64,000 nucleotides of DNA from Bacteroidales bacterium (GTDB taxonomy: Bacteria; Bacteroidota; Bacteroidia; Bacteroidales; WCHB1-69), in the NCBI GenBank assembly GCA_016288655.1, contig JAEEKX010000039.1:42553-106552 (forward strand). The letters are read 5' to 3'. Below are positions 37,741 through 47,548 of the stretch, in pieces. A program made the position numbers and the translations under genes. Within the stretch, counting starts at the first letter, position 1; every line of letters starts with the position of its first letter. Under the pieces are notes generated by a model. The model saw only the letters and a list, made by a program, of their open reading frames with translations. It was not told the DNA's origin and did not search any database.

Positions 37741-37953
37741 TTAGTCCTTATGACGGGCGTGGCTGATGAAATCGCCTAGGATCCAGCCGACTAAAAGTCC
37801 CCACAAGATGACCAACACCAATTTGTTCTTATAGAAAACCTCTGAAAATTGTCCGGCTTTCCACCAATAAATAGCCGCAATTATGCCAAAAATTAGCATA
37901 GAGCCGATGTGAAAACCGTTGAAGTTGTTTTTGAAAAAATCCTTATTGATCAT
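37741..37953 (-). CDS. Small hypothetical membrane protein
   Basis: MINKDFFKNNFNGFHIGSMLIFGIIAAIYWW...LVILWGLLVGWILGDFISHARHKD, two predicted TM helices. Confidence 0.6.
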   Translation of the reverse strand: MINKDFFKNNFNGFHIGSMLIFGIIAAIYWWKAGQFSEVFYKNKLVLVILWGLLVGWILGDFISHARHKD

Positions 37954-38728
37954 CCTCTTCAAGTGCTTTATAGTACTGATATTCATAGAATTTCGTCTTG
38001 ATGTTGTCAATAATTTTCTCCCTTGACCATCGGACGAGATCATAATATCCAAAACGGCAATACATCATAAAATCCATCAATTCAGGTTCCTCCAAACCTG
38101 TGATTTCCGCGACCAGTTCTTTATTATATTTTTGTGGAACCTGCTGGATTTCATCACCATAACTTTCCATTTCATAATAGAGACGCTTGGTCTTCTCGTG
38201 CTTGTTGAATGCGCTGTAAAGCCAGGTGATCGGACTTCCCACCTTCGTGCCTTTCAGCACATTAGGTGCTTCCTCCGTATAGGTTGCGTTTCTCCTCTCC
38301 TCTTTCGTAAGATGCACATCCTCAAGATTTTTATATGAATCGGGCAACTTGACGTTGGCCACATCACGTTGGAAACCCTTGTAAGTCGGATTCAATCCGT
38401 AGATCGTGACATTGGGCAACATGAATGCCTTGTGATACAGAATGATATCTTTTTTCCCGCGGGAAAAATCGCGATTATCGATCACTACCAGCGCCTGTCG
38501 ATAACCGGCATGGGAAATCAACAGGGAATCGCGGAGAGAGACCCGAATGGAGAAATTTCCACTGTTGTCACCGAAGACATACTGTCCCGTGTTCATGTTT
38601 TGTACCTGCACACCGACAATCGGATATACCGCCGATGCATCGTAAACCGTTCCCGTGAGCATCTTCGACTGCCCCAAGGCCATGACAACCCATGTCAGAA
38701 ACGCTACGATGACAAAAATTTTTTTCAC
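37943..38728 (-). CDS. Carboxypeptidase-like regulatory domain protein
   Basis: Signal peptide; KMLTGTVYDASAVYPIVGVQVQNMNTGQYVFGDNSGNFSIRVSLRDSLLISHAGY. Confidence 0.75.
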   Translation of the reverse strand: MKKIFVIVAFLTWVVMALGQSKMLTGTVYDASAVYPIVGVQVQNMNTGQYVFGDNSGNFSIRVSLRDSLLISHAGYRQALVVIDNRDFSRGKKDIILYHKAFMLPNVTIYGLNPTYKGFQRDVANVKLPDSYKNLEDVHLTKEERRNATYTEEAPNVLKGTKVGSPITWLYSAFNKHEKTKRLYYEMESYGDEIQQVPQKYNKELVAEITGLEEPELMDFMMYCRFGYYDLVRWSREKIIDNIKTKFYEYQYYKALEEDDQ

Positions 38729-39183
38729 GCTGCAAAAGTACGTTTTTCACGGTTATAAAACATAATAAAACTTTTTAAAATGAAAGATTTATTTTAATGA
38801 TATATGCCTGTTGATAATGCTGAAAAGTTTTCCGAAATAAATTTGTTTATTATGTTATCAGCATTTACTAACTCGATTTCAACCGCATTTATTGTTGTAA
38901 AAAGTTGATTTTGAAGAGTGGCACAGTTTCCAAAAAAATGAGTGAAAATGTGCTTTGTTGAAAAAAAGTTAGGGTGAAAAAAATTTTTTCTGTTGAAAAT
39001 CCACGACAGAAATGGTGGTTATTTTTGGATAAAAAATGATAACTTTTCCGATCTGAAATCGGCCAAAAATGGAATGTTGAAAAGAGGTGATTTATCAATA
39101 ATTTTCAACAAATCCACGTTGAAAAATTATCCCTCTCATTCTTAGAAAGATAAAGAATTCAAGGGATTTTCGTGTTGGAAATA

Positions 39184-40185
39184 TCAATATTTTTTCTTTG
39201 AAAGAAGGAGGAAGATAAAGTAGGGCGCACCCACGAGGGCGGTGATGCTGCCCACGGGTAGTTCCGCGGGGGCTGCGATGGTCCGCGCAATGGTATCGGC
39301 CAACAGGCAGAAGAAGGCGCCGAAGAAGAGGGAGAAGGTAAAGACGGTGCGGTTGTTGTTGCCGAAAATGAGGCGGACGATGTGCGGGATGATGAGTCCG
39401 ACGAAGCCGACCACGCCGCAACAGGCCACTGCGGAAGCAATCAGTAAAGACGCCGCAATGAGCACTGTGAGCGTGGTGCGTTGCACGTTGACTCCGGATG
39501 TTTGTGCCGTGTCGGTGCCCAACTGCAGAATGTTCAGACTTTTCGCGTTGAAAAAGAGCGTAAAACCGCAGATCAGGAGCATAGCCAACAGGCCGCCGAC
39601 CTCCAACCACGATGAGGAGGTGAAACTTCCCATGGTCCAGAAAATGATCTGTTCGAGGGATTTCTGGTTGAGCACCATCAGCAGGGTGATGACGGCGGAG
39701 ATGAGGAAGTTGAGGGCGATGCCGGCGAGGAGGATCGTCTCCACGGCTTTCCGGTTGCCGACGAAGGCGATGCCGATGACGAGCAGTAAGGTGAGCAGGG
39801 CGCCTACGAGCGCGGCGGCAGGAATGCCGAACATGAGTGCGTCGAGTCCGGTGATGATAGCCACGGCGGCGCCCAACGAAGCGCCTGATGAAATGCCAAG
39901 GATGTAGGGGTCGCAGATGGGGTTGCGGAAAATGGACTGGAAGGCGGCGCCGCAGACCGCCAATGCGCTTCCCGCCAGCAAACTCATCAAGATACGCGGC
40001 AACCGCAGGTTCCAGATGGTCATTTCGTACATGGCCCACTGTTCCGGCACTGCCACGCCGCTCAATTTTGCCTGGATGATCGGCCATACCGCCGCCGCCG
40101 GCACGGATACCGCTCCCACCATGATGGTGACGACGGCAGCAACCAGCAGTACGATTGGCGATAGGATGAGCGCAACTTTCTTCAT
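39184..40185 (-). CDS. FecCD/BtuC-family ABC transporter permease (iron-siderophore/cobalamin type)
   Basis: LRLPRILMSLLAGSALAVCGAAFQSIFRNPICDPYILGISSGASLGAAVAI; GFVGLIIPHIVRLIFGNNNR. Confidence 0.95.
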   Translation of the reverse strand: MKKVALILSPIVLLVAAVVTIMVGAVSVPAAAVWPIIQAKLSGVAVPEQWAMYEMTIWNLRLPRILMSLLAGSALAVCGAAFQSIFRNPICDPYILGISSGASLGAAVAIITGLDALMFGIPAAALVGALLTLLLVIGIAFVGNRKAVETILLAGIALNFLISAVITLLMVLNQKSLEQIIFWTMGSFTSSSWLEVGGLLAMLLICGFTLFFNAKSLNILQLGTDTAQTSGVNVQRTTLTVLIAASLLIASAVACCGVVGFVGLIIPHIVRLIFGNNNRTVFTFSLFFGAFFCLLADTIARTIAAPAELPVGSITALVGAPYFIFLLLSKKKY

Positions 40186-40760
40186 ATTTTTTCTTTCAGG
40201 TGCGAGGTGTGCAGCGTACTGTAACTGACCTCGTAGTTATGGAAGTGACTCTGCATTAAATTGACAGAGTCGATATGGAATTCTTGTTTGAAATCGGGTT
40301 GTAGTTCCTCGATCAAGGCAGAAAAACGCTTCTTGTTGTCAACCTCCTTGATTCTGCCTAAAGTGATGTGCGGCACAAAGTTCTCCTGTGCTACAGGCAG
40401 CCCTATCTGTGCCAAAAATTGGGCTGTTTTTTCGTGTAATTGAATTAATTCCGGACTTGGCGTGAGTCCGAGCCAAACGATTCTCGGGGCGTAGTGGCTG
40501 CCGAAGAGTCCGAGTTTTGTGATGGCCAATGGAAACTGTGGTGTCTCTGCCGAAATTTGGTCTAATGAGGCCTTGATTTGTGGCAAAAGGGCCACGGGTG
40601 TCTTCCCGATGAACTGCACCGTAAGGTGGATGAGATCGTCGTTGCACCAGTGGATTTGGTCGTATGCCGTGCGTTGGCGCAGGGCAGTGCGCAGCCCGTT
40701 GTATTCCGGCGACAGGGCCAACTTGATGGCGACGAAGGTGCGGATATGTGTGGAAGACAT
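40182..40760 (-). CDS. thpR: RNA 2',3'-cyclic phosphodiesterase (2'-5' RNA ligase family)
   Basis: MSSTHIRTFVAIKL; HLTVQFIGKT and HITLGRIK (two HxT motifs). Confidence 0.9.
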   Translation of the reverse strand: MSSTHIRTFVAIKLALSPEYNGLRTALRQRTAYDQIHWCNDDLIHLTVQFIGKTPVALLPQIKASLDQISAETPQFPLAITKLGLFGSHYAPRIVWLGLTPSPELIQLHEKTAQFLAQIGLPVAQENFVPHITLGRIKEVDNKKRFSALIEELQPDFKQEFHIDSVNLMQSHFHNYEVSYSTLHTSHLKEKI

Positions 40761-40777
40761 GTGGATGATGTTTTGAA

Positions 40778-40808
40778 TAAAAAAGCCCCCCGATGGACGA
40801 GGGGCTCT
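40778..40808 (-). terminator. Intrinsic terminator of the T9SS cargo gene
   Basis: Minus strand AGCCCCTCGTCCATCGGGGGGCTTTTTT. Confidence 0.8.
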
Positions 40809-40838
40809 TATGGTTGGATTCAAAGTCCTGATTCCAAG

Positions 40839-42206
40839 TTAGCGAGCGATGGTAACTTTGGAGGTGAAGACTTCGTTGCCGTTGACGACGCGCACAACGT
40901 AGATGCCCTCGGTGAGGTTGGAGACGTTGATTTGCTCGTTGGCATTGGCGGATTCGATGTTCATGACTTCCTGACCAGCGATGTTGTAGATGCTGATCTG
41001 AGCGCCGGCGGCGTTGTCAACAGTGATCTGGTTGCCAGCGGGGTTCGGGAAGACATTCAGCGTGTTGGTGTTCTCATTGATACCGTTGTCATAGTGGACG
41101 GTAACGCAGTAGGTGTTGTTTTCGGTGTTGGGGTCAACGCCGTTGTAAGCATCGGTGCTCTGGTACTCAAGGTTCATGCAGAGCTGCAGGTCTTCGTTGG
41201 GCCAGTTGAAACCGTTGTCATTGATATCCTGAACGTCGGCGTTCATATCGAACAGACCGAAATCCCAACGCCAACCGTAGTACAAGTCAACGGTATCTTC
41301 TACGGTGTTGAGTTGTTCGTGATCAATGAAATAGAACGGAGTGGCACCATCGAGGTAGATGCTGAGGGTGTAAAAACCGATAGACTGGTCAACGCCATAG
41401 TTGAAAGCGCCACCATAGAAATAGACGGAGTCGGTGTAGGAGTCAACGGTGAAGCCGGTGACTTCATCAGGATAGGTCTGTTGGTCTTCAGGATCGTAGA
41501 TTTCGCAGATGAAATCGCTCTTCGGCTGGTAGGGAAGACCATCATCGTAGTAAACGCTCAAGAGGAAGGGCTTGTGGGAAGCGATGAGTTCACCATATGG
41601 GTCGTATTCGCTACCGAATACCCAGTGATGGTAACCGTTTTCGGCATTGTCGGCGAAGAGGGCGAAGTTGTTGTCGGCGCAGGTGCTGTCGGTGGGGCAG
41701 AGGCAGACAGCAGCGGCCTCAGCGGCATAGATACCGATGACGACGTCACCAGTAGCGGGGACAGTGAAGGGGGTGTTGAGGGTGGCAACGTTGATGCCTA
41801 AGCCCTCATCGCCTTCCGGAACAGTGTAGTTCTGGGTATAGACGGGGGTACCGAGGATAACGTTGTTGTGTTCTGCATCGTAAGTCACATCAGTGTAGAT
41901 ACGGATGACATAGGTCTCGTTGTTGAAAGTACCAGTATAACCAGTGACGTGGTCGCTGGTGGTATGGTAGAAGCGGACTTGCGTGAGGGTTGCACCAGCG
42001 GGAATGTCACCTTGGGGAATGCGGAGCACATACTCACTTTCAGCAGCCATGACATAGACGGAACCGGAGGTGGAGTTGAAGCCATACCAATCGGAACGCT
42101 CGCTGGCAGGAAGTTGGACCTGGGTAGTGGTGTTCACCAACAGACCCTGCGCAAAAGACATCGTTACAAATGCCATTGCAATGCAAAGAGTAAAGAATTT
42201 TTTCAT
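40839..42206 (-). CDS. Secreted protein with canonical T9SS type A sorting domain
   Basis: Signal peptide MKKFFTLCIAMAFVTMSFAQ; C-terminus NVFPNPAGNQITVDNAAGAQISIYNIAGQEVMNIES...GIYVVRVVNGNEVFTSKVTIAR. Confidence 0.92.
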   Translation of the reverse strand: MKKFFTLCIAMAFVTMSFAQGLLVNTTTQVQLPASERSDWYGFNSTSGSVYVMAAESEYVLRIPQGDIPAGATLTQVRFYHTTSDHVTGYTGTFNNETYVIRIYTDVTYDAEHNNVILGTPVYTQNYTVPEGDEGLGINVATLNTPFTVPATGDVVIGIYAAEAAAVCLCPTDSTCADNNFALFADNAENGYHHWVFGSEYDPYGELIASHKPFLLSVYYDDGLPYQPKSDFICEIYDPEDQQTYPDEVTGFTVDSYTDSVYFYGGAFNYGVDQSIGFYTLSIYLDGATPFYFIDHEQLNTVEDTVDLYYGWRWDFGLFDMNADVQDINDNGFNWPNEDLQLCMNLEYQSTDAYNGVDPNTENNTYCVTVHYDNGINENTNTLNVFPNPAGNQITVDNAAGAQISIYNIAGQEVMNIESANANEQINVSNLTEGIYVVRVVNGNEVFTSKVTIAR

Positions 42207-42243
42207 AATACTTTTATTTTGGTTGATAATGAATTTTCGGGCG

Positions 42244-42251
42244 CAAAAATA
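42244..42251 (-). promoter_or_regulatory. -7 promoter element (TATTTTTG) of the T9SS cargo gene
   Basis: Minus strand TATTTTTG about 38 nt upstream of the start. Confidence 0.5.
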
Positions 42252-42354
42252 CTACATTTTTCTGAAATAACGTTGGAATACCCCTATTTTTAATTTTTTT
42301 TGTGAAAAAAAGCCCCGTGCACACTCTTTCGTGCGCAAATTGCCGATTATGTTG

Positions 42355-42362
42355 TACTTTTG
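42355..42362 (+). promoter_or_regulatory. -7 promoter element (TACTTTTG) of the DegT-family gene
   Basis: TAnnTTTG consensus 20 bp upstream of the ATG. Confidence 0.5.
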
Positions 42363-42381
42363 CATCCTCAAATAGAAGTCC

Positions 42382-43518
42382 ATGAGCGAAAAAATCCCCA
42401 TGTTAGAGCTGCACGCGCAGTATTTGAAGATCAAAGCGGAGGTGGATGCCGCCCTGTCCGAGGTCATCGACGGAAGTGCTTTCGTGAACGGCGCGGTCGT
42501 GCGGCGCTTCGAGGAGGCGCTGGCGCGGTACTTGGGCTGCAAGCATGTGGTGGCCTGCGGCAACGGCACCGACGCGCTGCAGATTTCCTTTCTCTCGTTG
42601 GGGTTGCAGCCGGGCGACGAGGTCATCACCACGCCGTTCACCTTCATCGCCACGGCGGAGGCCGCCGCGCTCTTCGGCATCCGGCCGGTTTTCGTGGACG
42701 TGGATGCCGACACTTTCAACATGGACGTTTCGCAGGTGGAGCGGGCGATGACCGACCGCACACGCGCCATCTTACCCGTACACCTGTTCGGACAGTGCGC
42801 GGAGATGGAGCCGTTGCTGGAGATAGCGCGCCGCCGCCACTTACGTATTATAGAGGACGCCTGCCAGGCCATCGGCGCGGAGTATGAGTTCAGTGACGGG
42901 AAAAGGCGGCGCGCGGGCACGATGGGCGACCTCGGCTGCACCTCCTTCTTCCCCTCTAAAAACCTCGGCTGCTTCGGCGACGGCGGCGCGCTCTTCACCA
43001 ACGACGATGAATTGGCGGCACGGGCGCGGCAGATCGCCAACCACGGCACTTCCGTGAAGTACCACCACGAGCAGCTCGGCATGAACTCCCGCCTCGACAG
43101 TCTGCAGGCGGCCGTGCTGGAGGTGAAACTCCGGCATTTGGACGAATATACCAAGGCCCGTCAGACCGCGGCGGCCTGCTACGACCGGCTGTTAGCCGAC
43201 TGTCCGGGCATCGTCACCCCGAAGCGGTCGGCGAACAGCACGCATGTATATCACCAATATACTATGAAAGTACCTGCGGGTGCCCGCGACCAACTGCGGA
43301 CACATCTGCAAGAAACCGGCATAGCCACCGCCATCTATTACCCTGTGCCGCTACACCTGCAACCCGCTTTCGCCTATCTCGGCTACCACCGCGGGGATTT
43401 TCCTGTGGCGGAAAAATTGGCCGACAGCGTCCTGTCGCTGCCGATGCACACCGAACTGATGGAGGAACAACAAAAGAAAATATGCCAGATTTTGGCAGAA
43501 TGTAGCCCAATTTTGTAA
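42382..43518 (+). CDS. DegT/DnrJ/EryC1/StrS family aminotransferase
   Basis: IPMLELHAQYLKIKAEVDAALSEVI; GCKHVVACGNGTDALQISF; EDACQAIGAEY; TSFFPSKNLGCFGDGGALFTND (PLP Lys). Confidence 0.95.
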   Translation: MSEKIPMLELHAQYLKIKAEVDAALSEVIDGSAFVNGAVVRRFEEALARYLGCKHVVACGNGTDALQISFLSLGLQPGDEVITTPFTFIATAEAAALFGIRPVFVDVDADTFNMDVSQVERAMTDRTRAILPVHLFGQCAEMEPLLEIARRRHLRIIEDACQAIGAEYEFSDGKRRRAGTMGDLGCTSFFPSKNLGCFGDGGALFTNDDELAARARQIANHGTSVKYHHEQLGMNSRLDSLQAAVLEVKLRHLDEYTKARQTAAACYDRLLADCPGIVTPKRSANSTHVYHQYTMKVPAGARDQLRTHLQETGIATAIYYPVPLHLQPAFAYLGYHRGDFPVAEKLADSVLSLPMHTELMEEQQKKICQILAECSPIL

Positions 43519-43568
43519 ACAAAGAAAGAAAAAAAATCAAGCAAATATCGTAAAAAAACGCAGTCACT

Positions 43569-44135
43569 ATGCTGATAATTGGAATAACGGGAACGTTGGG
43601 TGCAGGCAAGGGCACCGTGGTGGATTACCTCAAGGAGAGGTATGGTTTCGAGCACTTTTCGGTGCGCGAGTTTTTGAAAGGCGAGGTGTTGAAGCGCGGG
43701 TTGGAGCCGAACCGTGACACCTTCACCTCTGTGGCGAACGACTTGCGGGCGCACCACACTCCGTCGTACATTGTGGATCAACTTTACGAGCAGGCGGCCC
43801 GCTGCGGGAAAAGTGCCATCATAGAGAGCATCCGCACGCCTGGCGAGATCGACTCGCTGCAAGGCAAGTCCGACTTCCGCCTCTGGGCTGTTGATGCCGA
43901 CCCGCAGGTGCGTTACCAGCGCGTGGTGTTGCGCAAGTCGGAGACGGATTCCGTCAGTTACGAAACCTTCCTCGCCAACGAGCGTCGCGAGATGACTTCG
44001 AGCGACCCCAACAAGCAGAACCTGTCGGAGTGCATCCGCCGTGCCGACGCCGTTCTGCTCAATAATGGCACGATGGAGGAGTTATATCAACAAGTGGAAA
44101 GTGCCATCCATCGGCATCAACAAACAACCAAATAA
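43569..44135 (+). CDS. P-loop nucleotide kinase-like protein (AAA/dephospho-CoA kinase-like)
   Basis: MLIIGITGTLGAGKGTVVDYLKERYGFEHFSV Walker A region; IIESIRTPGEIDSLQ. Confidence 0.8.
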   Translation: MLIIGITGTLGAGKGTVVDYLKERYGFEHFSVREFLKGEVLKRGLEPNRDTFTSVANDLRAHHTPSYIVDQLYEQAARCGKSAIIESIRTPGEIDSLQGKSDFRLWAVDADPQVRYQRVVLRKSETDSVSYETFLANERREMTSSDPNKQNLSECIRRADAVLLNNGTMEELYQQVESAIHRHQQTTK

Positions 44136-44145
44136 CCTTACTGTC

Positions 44146-44919
44146 ATGTTTCTCTGGGATCACATTGCTTTCGGACCCATCCACAGCCGCCGCCTCGGGC
44201 AGTCGCTGGGGATCAACATTTCACCGACCGACGTGAAGGTCTGTTCGTTCGACTGTGTCTATTGCGAATGCGGATGGACGTTGAGGAAGGAGATCGACCC
44301 GAGCCGGTTCGCGTCGGCCGACCTCGTGATGCAGGCCATCGAAAAGAAGTTGCGCGAGTGCAGCGAAGCGAAAGTGCCGGTGGATAGCATCACTTTTTCC
44401 GGCAACGGCGAATCGACGCTGCATCCGCAGTTCGCCGAAATCATCGAGCGGCTGTTGGTTTTGCGCGACCGTTACTATCCCGACTCCGTCATCACCTGCT
44501 TGTCGAATGCCACGCAGTTGCAAAAGGAGACTGTGCGGGCGGCGTTGTTGAAAATCGACAACCCGATGCTGAAGTTGGATGCGGGGCTGCCGGACCTATA
44601 CCAAACCATCAATCGTCCGACGATACCGATCACGATGGAGGAGACAGTGGCCGGAATGCGCGAGTTTCACGGCAACTTCATCATGCAGTCGTTGTTTCTG
44701 CGTGGCGAGGTCAATGGGGTGAAGTTCGACAACACCACCGAGGAGAATCTGGTGGCATGGCTCCAGATTTTGGCAGAGTTGACGCCGCGCCATGTGGAGT
44801 TGTATTCGTTAGACCGCGAGACGCCGGCGAAACAGTTGGTGAAGATTGACGGCGCCGGATTGGAGGCGATTGCCGAGCGCGTGCGTGCCTTGGGCATAGA
44901 AGCGCGCGTGTTTGTGTAG
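44146..44919 (+). CDS. Radical SAM protein
   Basis: MFLWDHIAFGPIHSRRLGQSLGINISPTDVKVCSFDCVYCECGW (CxxxCxxC) and ITFSGNGESTLHPQF. Confidence 0.92.
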   Translation: MFLWDHIAFGPIHSRRLGQSLGINISPTDVKVCSFDCVYCECGWTLRKEIDPSRFASADLVMQAIEKKLRECSEAKVPVDSITFSGNGESTLHPQFAEIIERLLVLRDRYYPDSVITCLSNATQLQKETVRAALLKIDNPMLKLDAGLPDLYQTINRPTIPITMEETVAGMREFHGNFIMQSLFLRGEVNGVKFDNTTEENLVAWLQILAELTPRHVELYSLDRETPAKQLVKIDGAGLEAIAERVRALGIEARVFV

Positions 44920-44971
44920 TGGAAATTGCGCGGCGGGGAACGAAAGACCGCGCTCATTAAATAGCAAAAAA

Positions 44972-45514
44972 ATGGAAGTCATCCCATTGCCCATCGAGGG
45001 CGTCTTATTGGTGAAACCCCAGATTTTTGGAGATGCAAGGGGTTGGTTTTATGAAACTTACAATGAGGAACGCTATCGTGCGGCAGGCATCGGCGTGAAG
45101 TTTGTGCAGGACAACCAGTCGTTCTCGCAGAAGAATGTGGTCCGCGGGTTGCATTTTCAGCGTCCGCCTTTCACGCAGGCCAAGTTGGTGAGCGTGATCC
45201 AAGGGGCGGTGCTCGATGTGGCGGTGGATTTGCGCGCGGACAGTCCCACCTACGGCAAGTACGTGTCGGCGGTGCTGACGGGTGAAAATCATCATCAACT
45301 ATTTGTGCCAGAGGGATTTGCGCACGGTTTTTCCGTATTGGAAGACAATACCATCTTCGCCTACAAATGTTCCAACTTCTACCATAAGGAGTCAGAAGGG
45401 AACATCGTCTATAACGACCCCGACATCCATGTGGAGTGGGGGGTGGAAAATCCGATCTTGTCGGATAAGGACAAGGTTGGCCCCACGTTGCGGGAGTTCG
45501 TCACGCCCTTCTAA
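44972..45514 (+). CDS. rfbC: dTDP-4-dehydrorhamnose 3,5-epimerase
   Basis: GVLLVKPQIFGDARGWFYETYNEERY; FVQDNQSFSQKNVVRGLHFQRPPFTQAKLVSVIQGAVLDVAVDLR; FVPEGFAHGFSVL. Confidence 0.96.
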   Translation: MEVIPLPIEGVLLVKPQIFGDARGWFYETYNEERYRAAGIGVKFVQDNQSFSQKNVVRGLHFQRPPFTQAKLVSVIQGAVLDVAVDLRADSPTYGKYVSAVLTGENHHQLFVPEGFAHGFSVLEDNTIFAYKCSNFYHKESEGNIVYNDPDIHVEWGVENPILSDKDKVGPTLREFVTPF

Positions 45515-45995
45515 TCCATTTTTGAAAATGTAGGTCATAGGGATTTTCCTCGTCTTGGGGGCGGAAAGTGTCCGACTCCAACTGCCATTTTTTTTCATCT
45601 ATTTCTGGAAAAAAAGCATCAGCCAGAAACTTTCCCATGATGCGGGTCAGGTAAATGGTTGTCGTCTTTTCGAATAGAAGTCTGTAGATGCTTTCGCCTC
45701 CGATAATGAAGGTTTCTTTTTCATTATCAATTACATGAAACAGTTCTTCTACAGAATGTACGACAGTAGCACCAGGCAGAGATAACGCCATATTTTTGCT
45801 TAGTACGATATTTTTTCGGTGGGGGAGGGGACGGGTGGGCAGGGAGTCCCAGGTACGATGTCCCACGACGATGTCGTGTTCCCGGGTTATCGTTTTAAAA
45901 AACGTTAAATCTGCCGGTAAATGGCAGAGCAAATGGTGATGAAAGCCGATTTCGTTATGCATGCCCGCAGCGGCAATGATGCTAAGATTTGGCAT
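45501..45995 (-). CDS. folA: Dihydrofolate reductase
   Basis: MPNLSIIAAAGMHNEIGFHHHLLCHLPADLTFFKTITREHDIVVGHRTWDSLP; FIIGGESIYRLLF. Confidence 0.93.
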   Translation of the reverse strand: MPNLSIIAAAGMHNEIGFHHHLLCHLPADLTFFKTITREHDIVVGHRTWDSLPTRPLPHRKNIVLSKNMALSLPGATVVHSVEELFHVIDNEKETFIIGGESIYRLLFEKTTTIYLTRIMGKFLADAFFPEIDEKKWQLESDTFRPQDEENPYDLHFQKWIRRA

Positions 45996-45996
45996 A

Positions 45997-46485
45997 CTAA
46001 TAGGGATAGGATTGATCCGCGTATTTGACTGGTTCCGGCGGTGTTTTGGGAGCGATGACAGTGAGTTTGTTCTTCACTTTCTTCATCACCTTCTCTGTGC
46101 TTTCCGCTCTGGAAAAGTAGTATCTGAGAGAACGTTCGTATCGTTTAGGATCTAATTTTTTCTCCTTGAACCAGGTGGTGTAATGATTGCGACACAATTT
46201 CAGCATGGCGCACATGGATCCTTGTGACAAGGTATCCGGATTGACGGGTTCATTGCTAACCACTTGATTGATTTGTGAATACAAGGTGATGTCATCGCGT
46301 TCAACACCTTGTTTGGCAAAATCAAACGCTGATTCCACCAGCAGTTGTTCAGCCATAAGATCCACGATGGAGTCTTCCGGGATGAGGTCTTTCGGAGGCG
46401 GATTATCTACCGTCTCGTGATGTCCACACCCCAATATGCCGAATGACAGCAGAATGCAAAGCCAACTTATCATGCACTTTTTCAT
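45997..46485 (-). CDS. DUF4296-like lipoprotein
   Basis: Lipobox GILGC; LIPEDSIVDLMAEQLLVESAFDF...YTTWFKEKKLDPKRYERSLRYYF. Confidence 0.75.
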   Translation of the reverse strand: MKKCMISWLCILLSFGILGCGHHETVDNPPPKDLIPEDSIVDLMAEQLLVESAFDFAKQGVERDDITLYSQINQVVSNEPVNPDTLSQGSMCAMLKLCRNHYTTWFKEKKLDPKRYERSLRYYFSRAESTEKVMKKVKNKLTVIAPKTPPEPVKYADQSYPY

Positions 46486-46544
46486 GGCCGCAAAATTACA
46501 AGAATATTTTTGAAAAAAAAGGTTTCTACTTCGGAAAAAAACTT

Positions 46545-46552
46545 TATTTTTG
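46545..46552 (+). promoter_or_regulatory. -7 promoter element (TATTTTTG) of prs
   Basis: TAnnTTTG consensus 45 bp upstream of the ATG. Confidence 0.5.
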
Positions 46553-46596
46553 CGTGCTGGATGTAGGAATTCTTAACCAATCAAAATCAATAAATT

Positions 46597-47541
46597 ATGA
46601 ATACAAGCGACATCGCATTAGTGACCGGGCGCGCGAATCGCGATTTGGCGGAAAAAATCGCCTCCTATCTGGGTACCTCTTTGTTGGACGAGGAGATCGT
46701 CCAGTTCAAGGATGGGGAGATACAGGCATATTACAACGAAACCATCCGTGGAAAGCATGTCTTCATCATTCAACCCACCTTTTCTCCGGCGGAGAACATC
46801 CTGGAACTGCTCATTCTGATCGACGCGGCCAAGCGTGCCTCGGCGGCGGAAATCGTGGCGGTGGTTCCTTACTATGGCTACTCCCGTCAGGACAGAAAGG
46901 ATAAACCGAGAACTTCCATCGGAGCGAAACTGATGGCCAACCTGTTCACCGCAGCGGGTATCAACCGTCTGATTACCATGGATTTGCATGCAGACCAGAT
47001 CCAGGGGTTCTTTGAAGTTCCCGTGGATCACCTCTATGCCTCCACGGTCTTCCTTCCCTACATCCGCTCCCTCAACTGGGACAACCTCTGCATCGTCTCC
47101 CCCGACACCGGCGGCACCAAACGCGCTTCCACCTACGCGAAGGCCCTCGATTGCGACTTCGCCATCGGCTTCAAGCAGCGCGTGAAGGCCAACGAGGTCT
47201 CGAATCTGCAAATTATTGGCAATGTCGAAGGCAAAAACGTCATTTTGTTGGATGATATCATGGACACTGGCGGCACCATCTGTAAGGCAGCCGAAAGGGT
47301 GAAAGCACTTGGCGCACAGAAGGTTTATGCCATGTGCACCCATGCACTGCTTTCGGGCAACGCGTTGGATAGAATCGAGGCCTCCGCGCTCGACAAGATC
47401 GTGGTCACCGACACGATTCCGCTGAAGCGCTCTTCCGACAAAGTCGAGGTGCTCTCCATCGCCGAGCTGGTCTCCAGCGTCATCCGCAGTGTCGTCGATC
47501 ACACCTCCATCGCCACACACTTTGAGGTGGGCAATATCTAA
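46597..47541 (+). CDS. prs: Ribose-phosphate pyrophosphokinase
   Basis: VQFKDGEIQAYYNETIRGKHVFIIQPTFSPAENILELLILIDAAKRASA; VVPYYGYSRQDRKDKPRTSIGAKLMANL; NVILLDDIMDTGGTI. Confidence 0.97.
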   Translation: MNTSDIALVTGRANRDLAEKIASYLGTSLLDEEIVQFKDGEIQAYYNETIRGKHVFIIQPTFSPAENILELLILIDAAKRASAAEIVAVVPYYGYSRQDRKDKPRTSIGAKLMANLFTAAGINRLITMDLHADQIQGFFEVPVDHLYASTVFLPYIRSLNWDNLCIVSPDTGGTKRASTYAKALDCDFAIGFKQRVKANEVSNLQIIGNVEGKNVILLDDIMDTGGTICKAAERVKALGAQKVYAMCTHALLSGNALDRIEASALDKIVVTDTIPLKRSSDKVEVLSIAELVSSVIRSVVDHTSIATHFEVGNI

Positions 47542-47548
47542 TCCCAAC

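Noticed and set aside
42252-43154. 300-aa Ser/Arg-rich minus ORF opposite the DegT aminotransferase
   Set aside because: Antisense to a clear enzyme gene, biased composition, no domain features.
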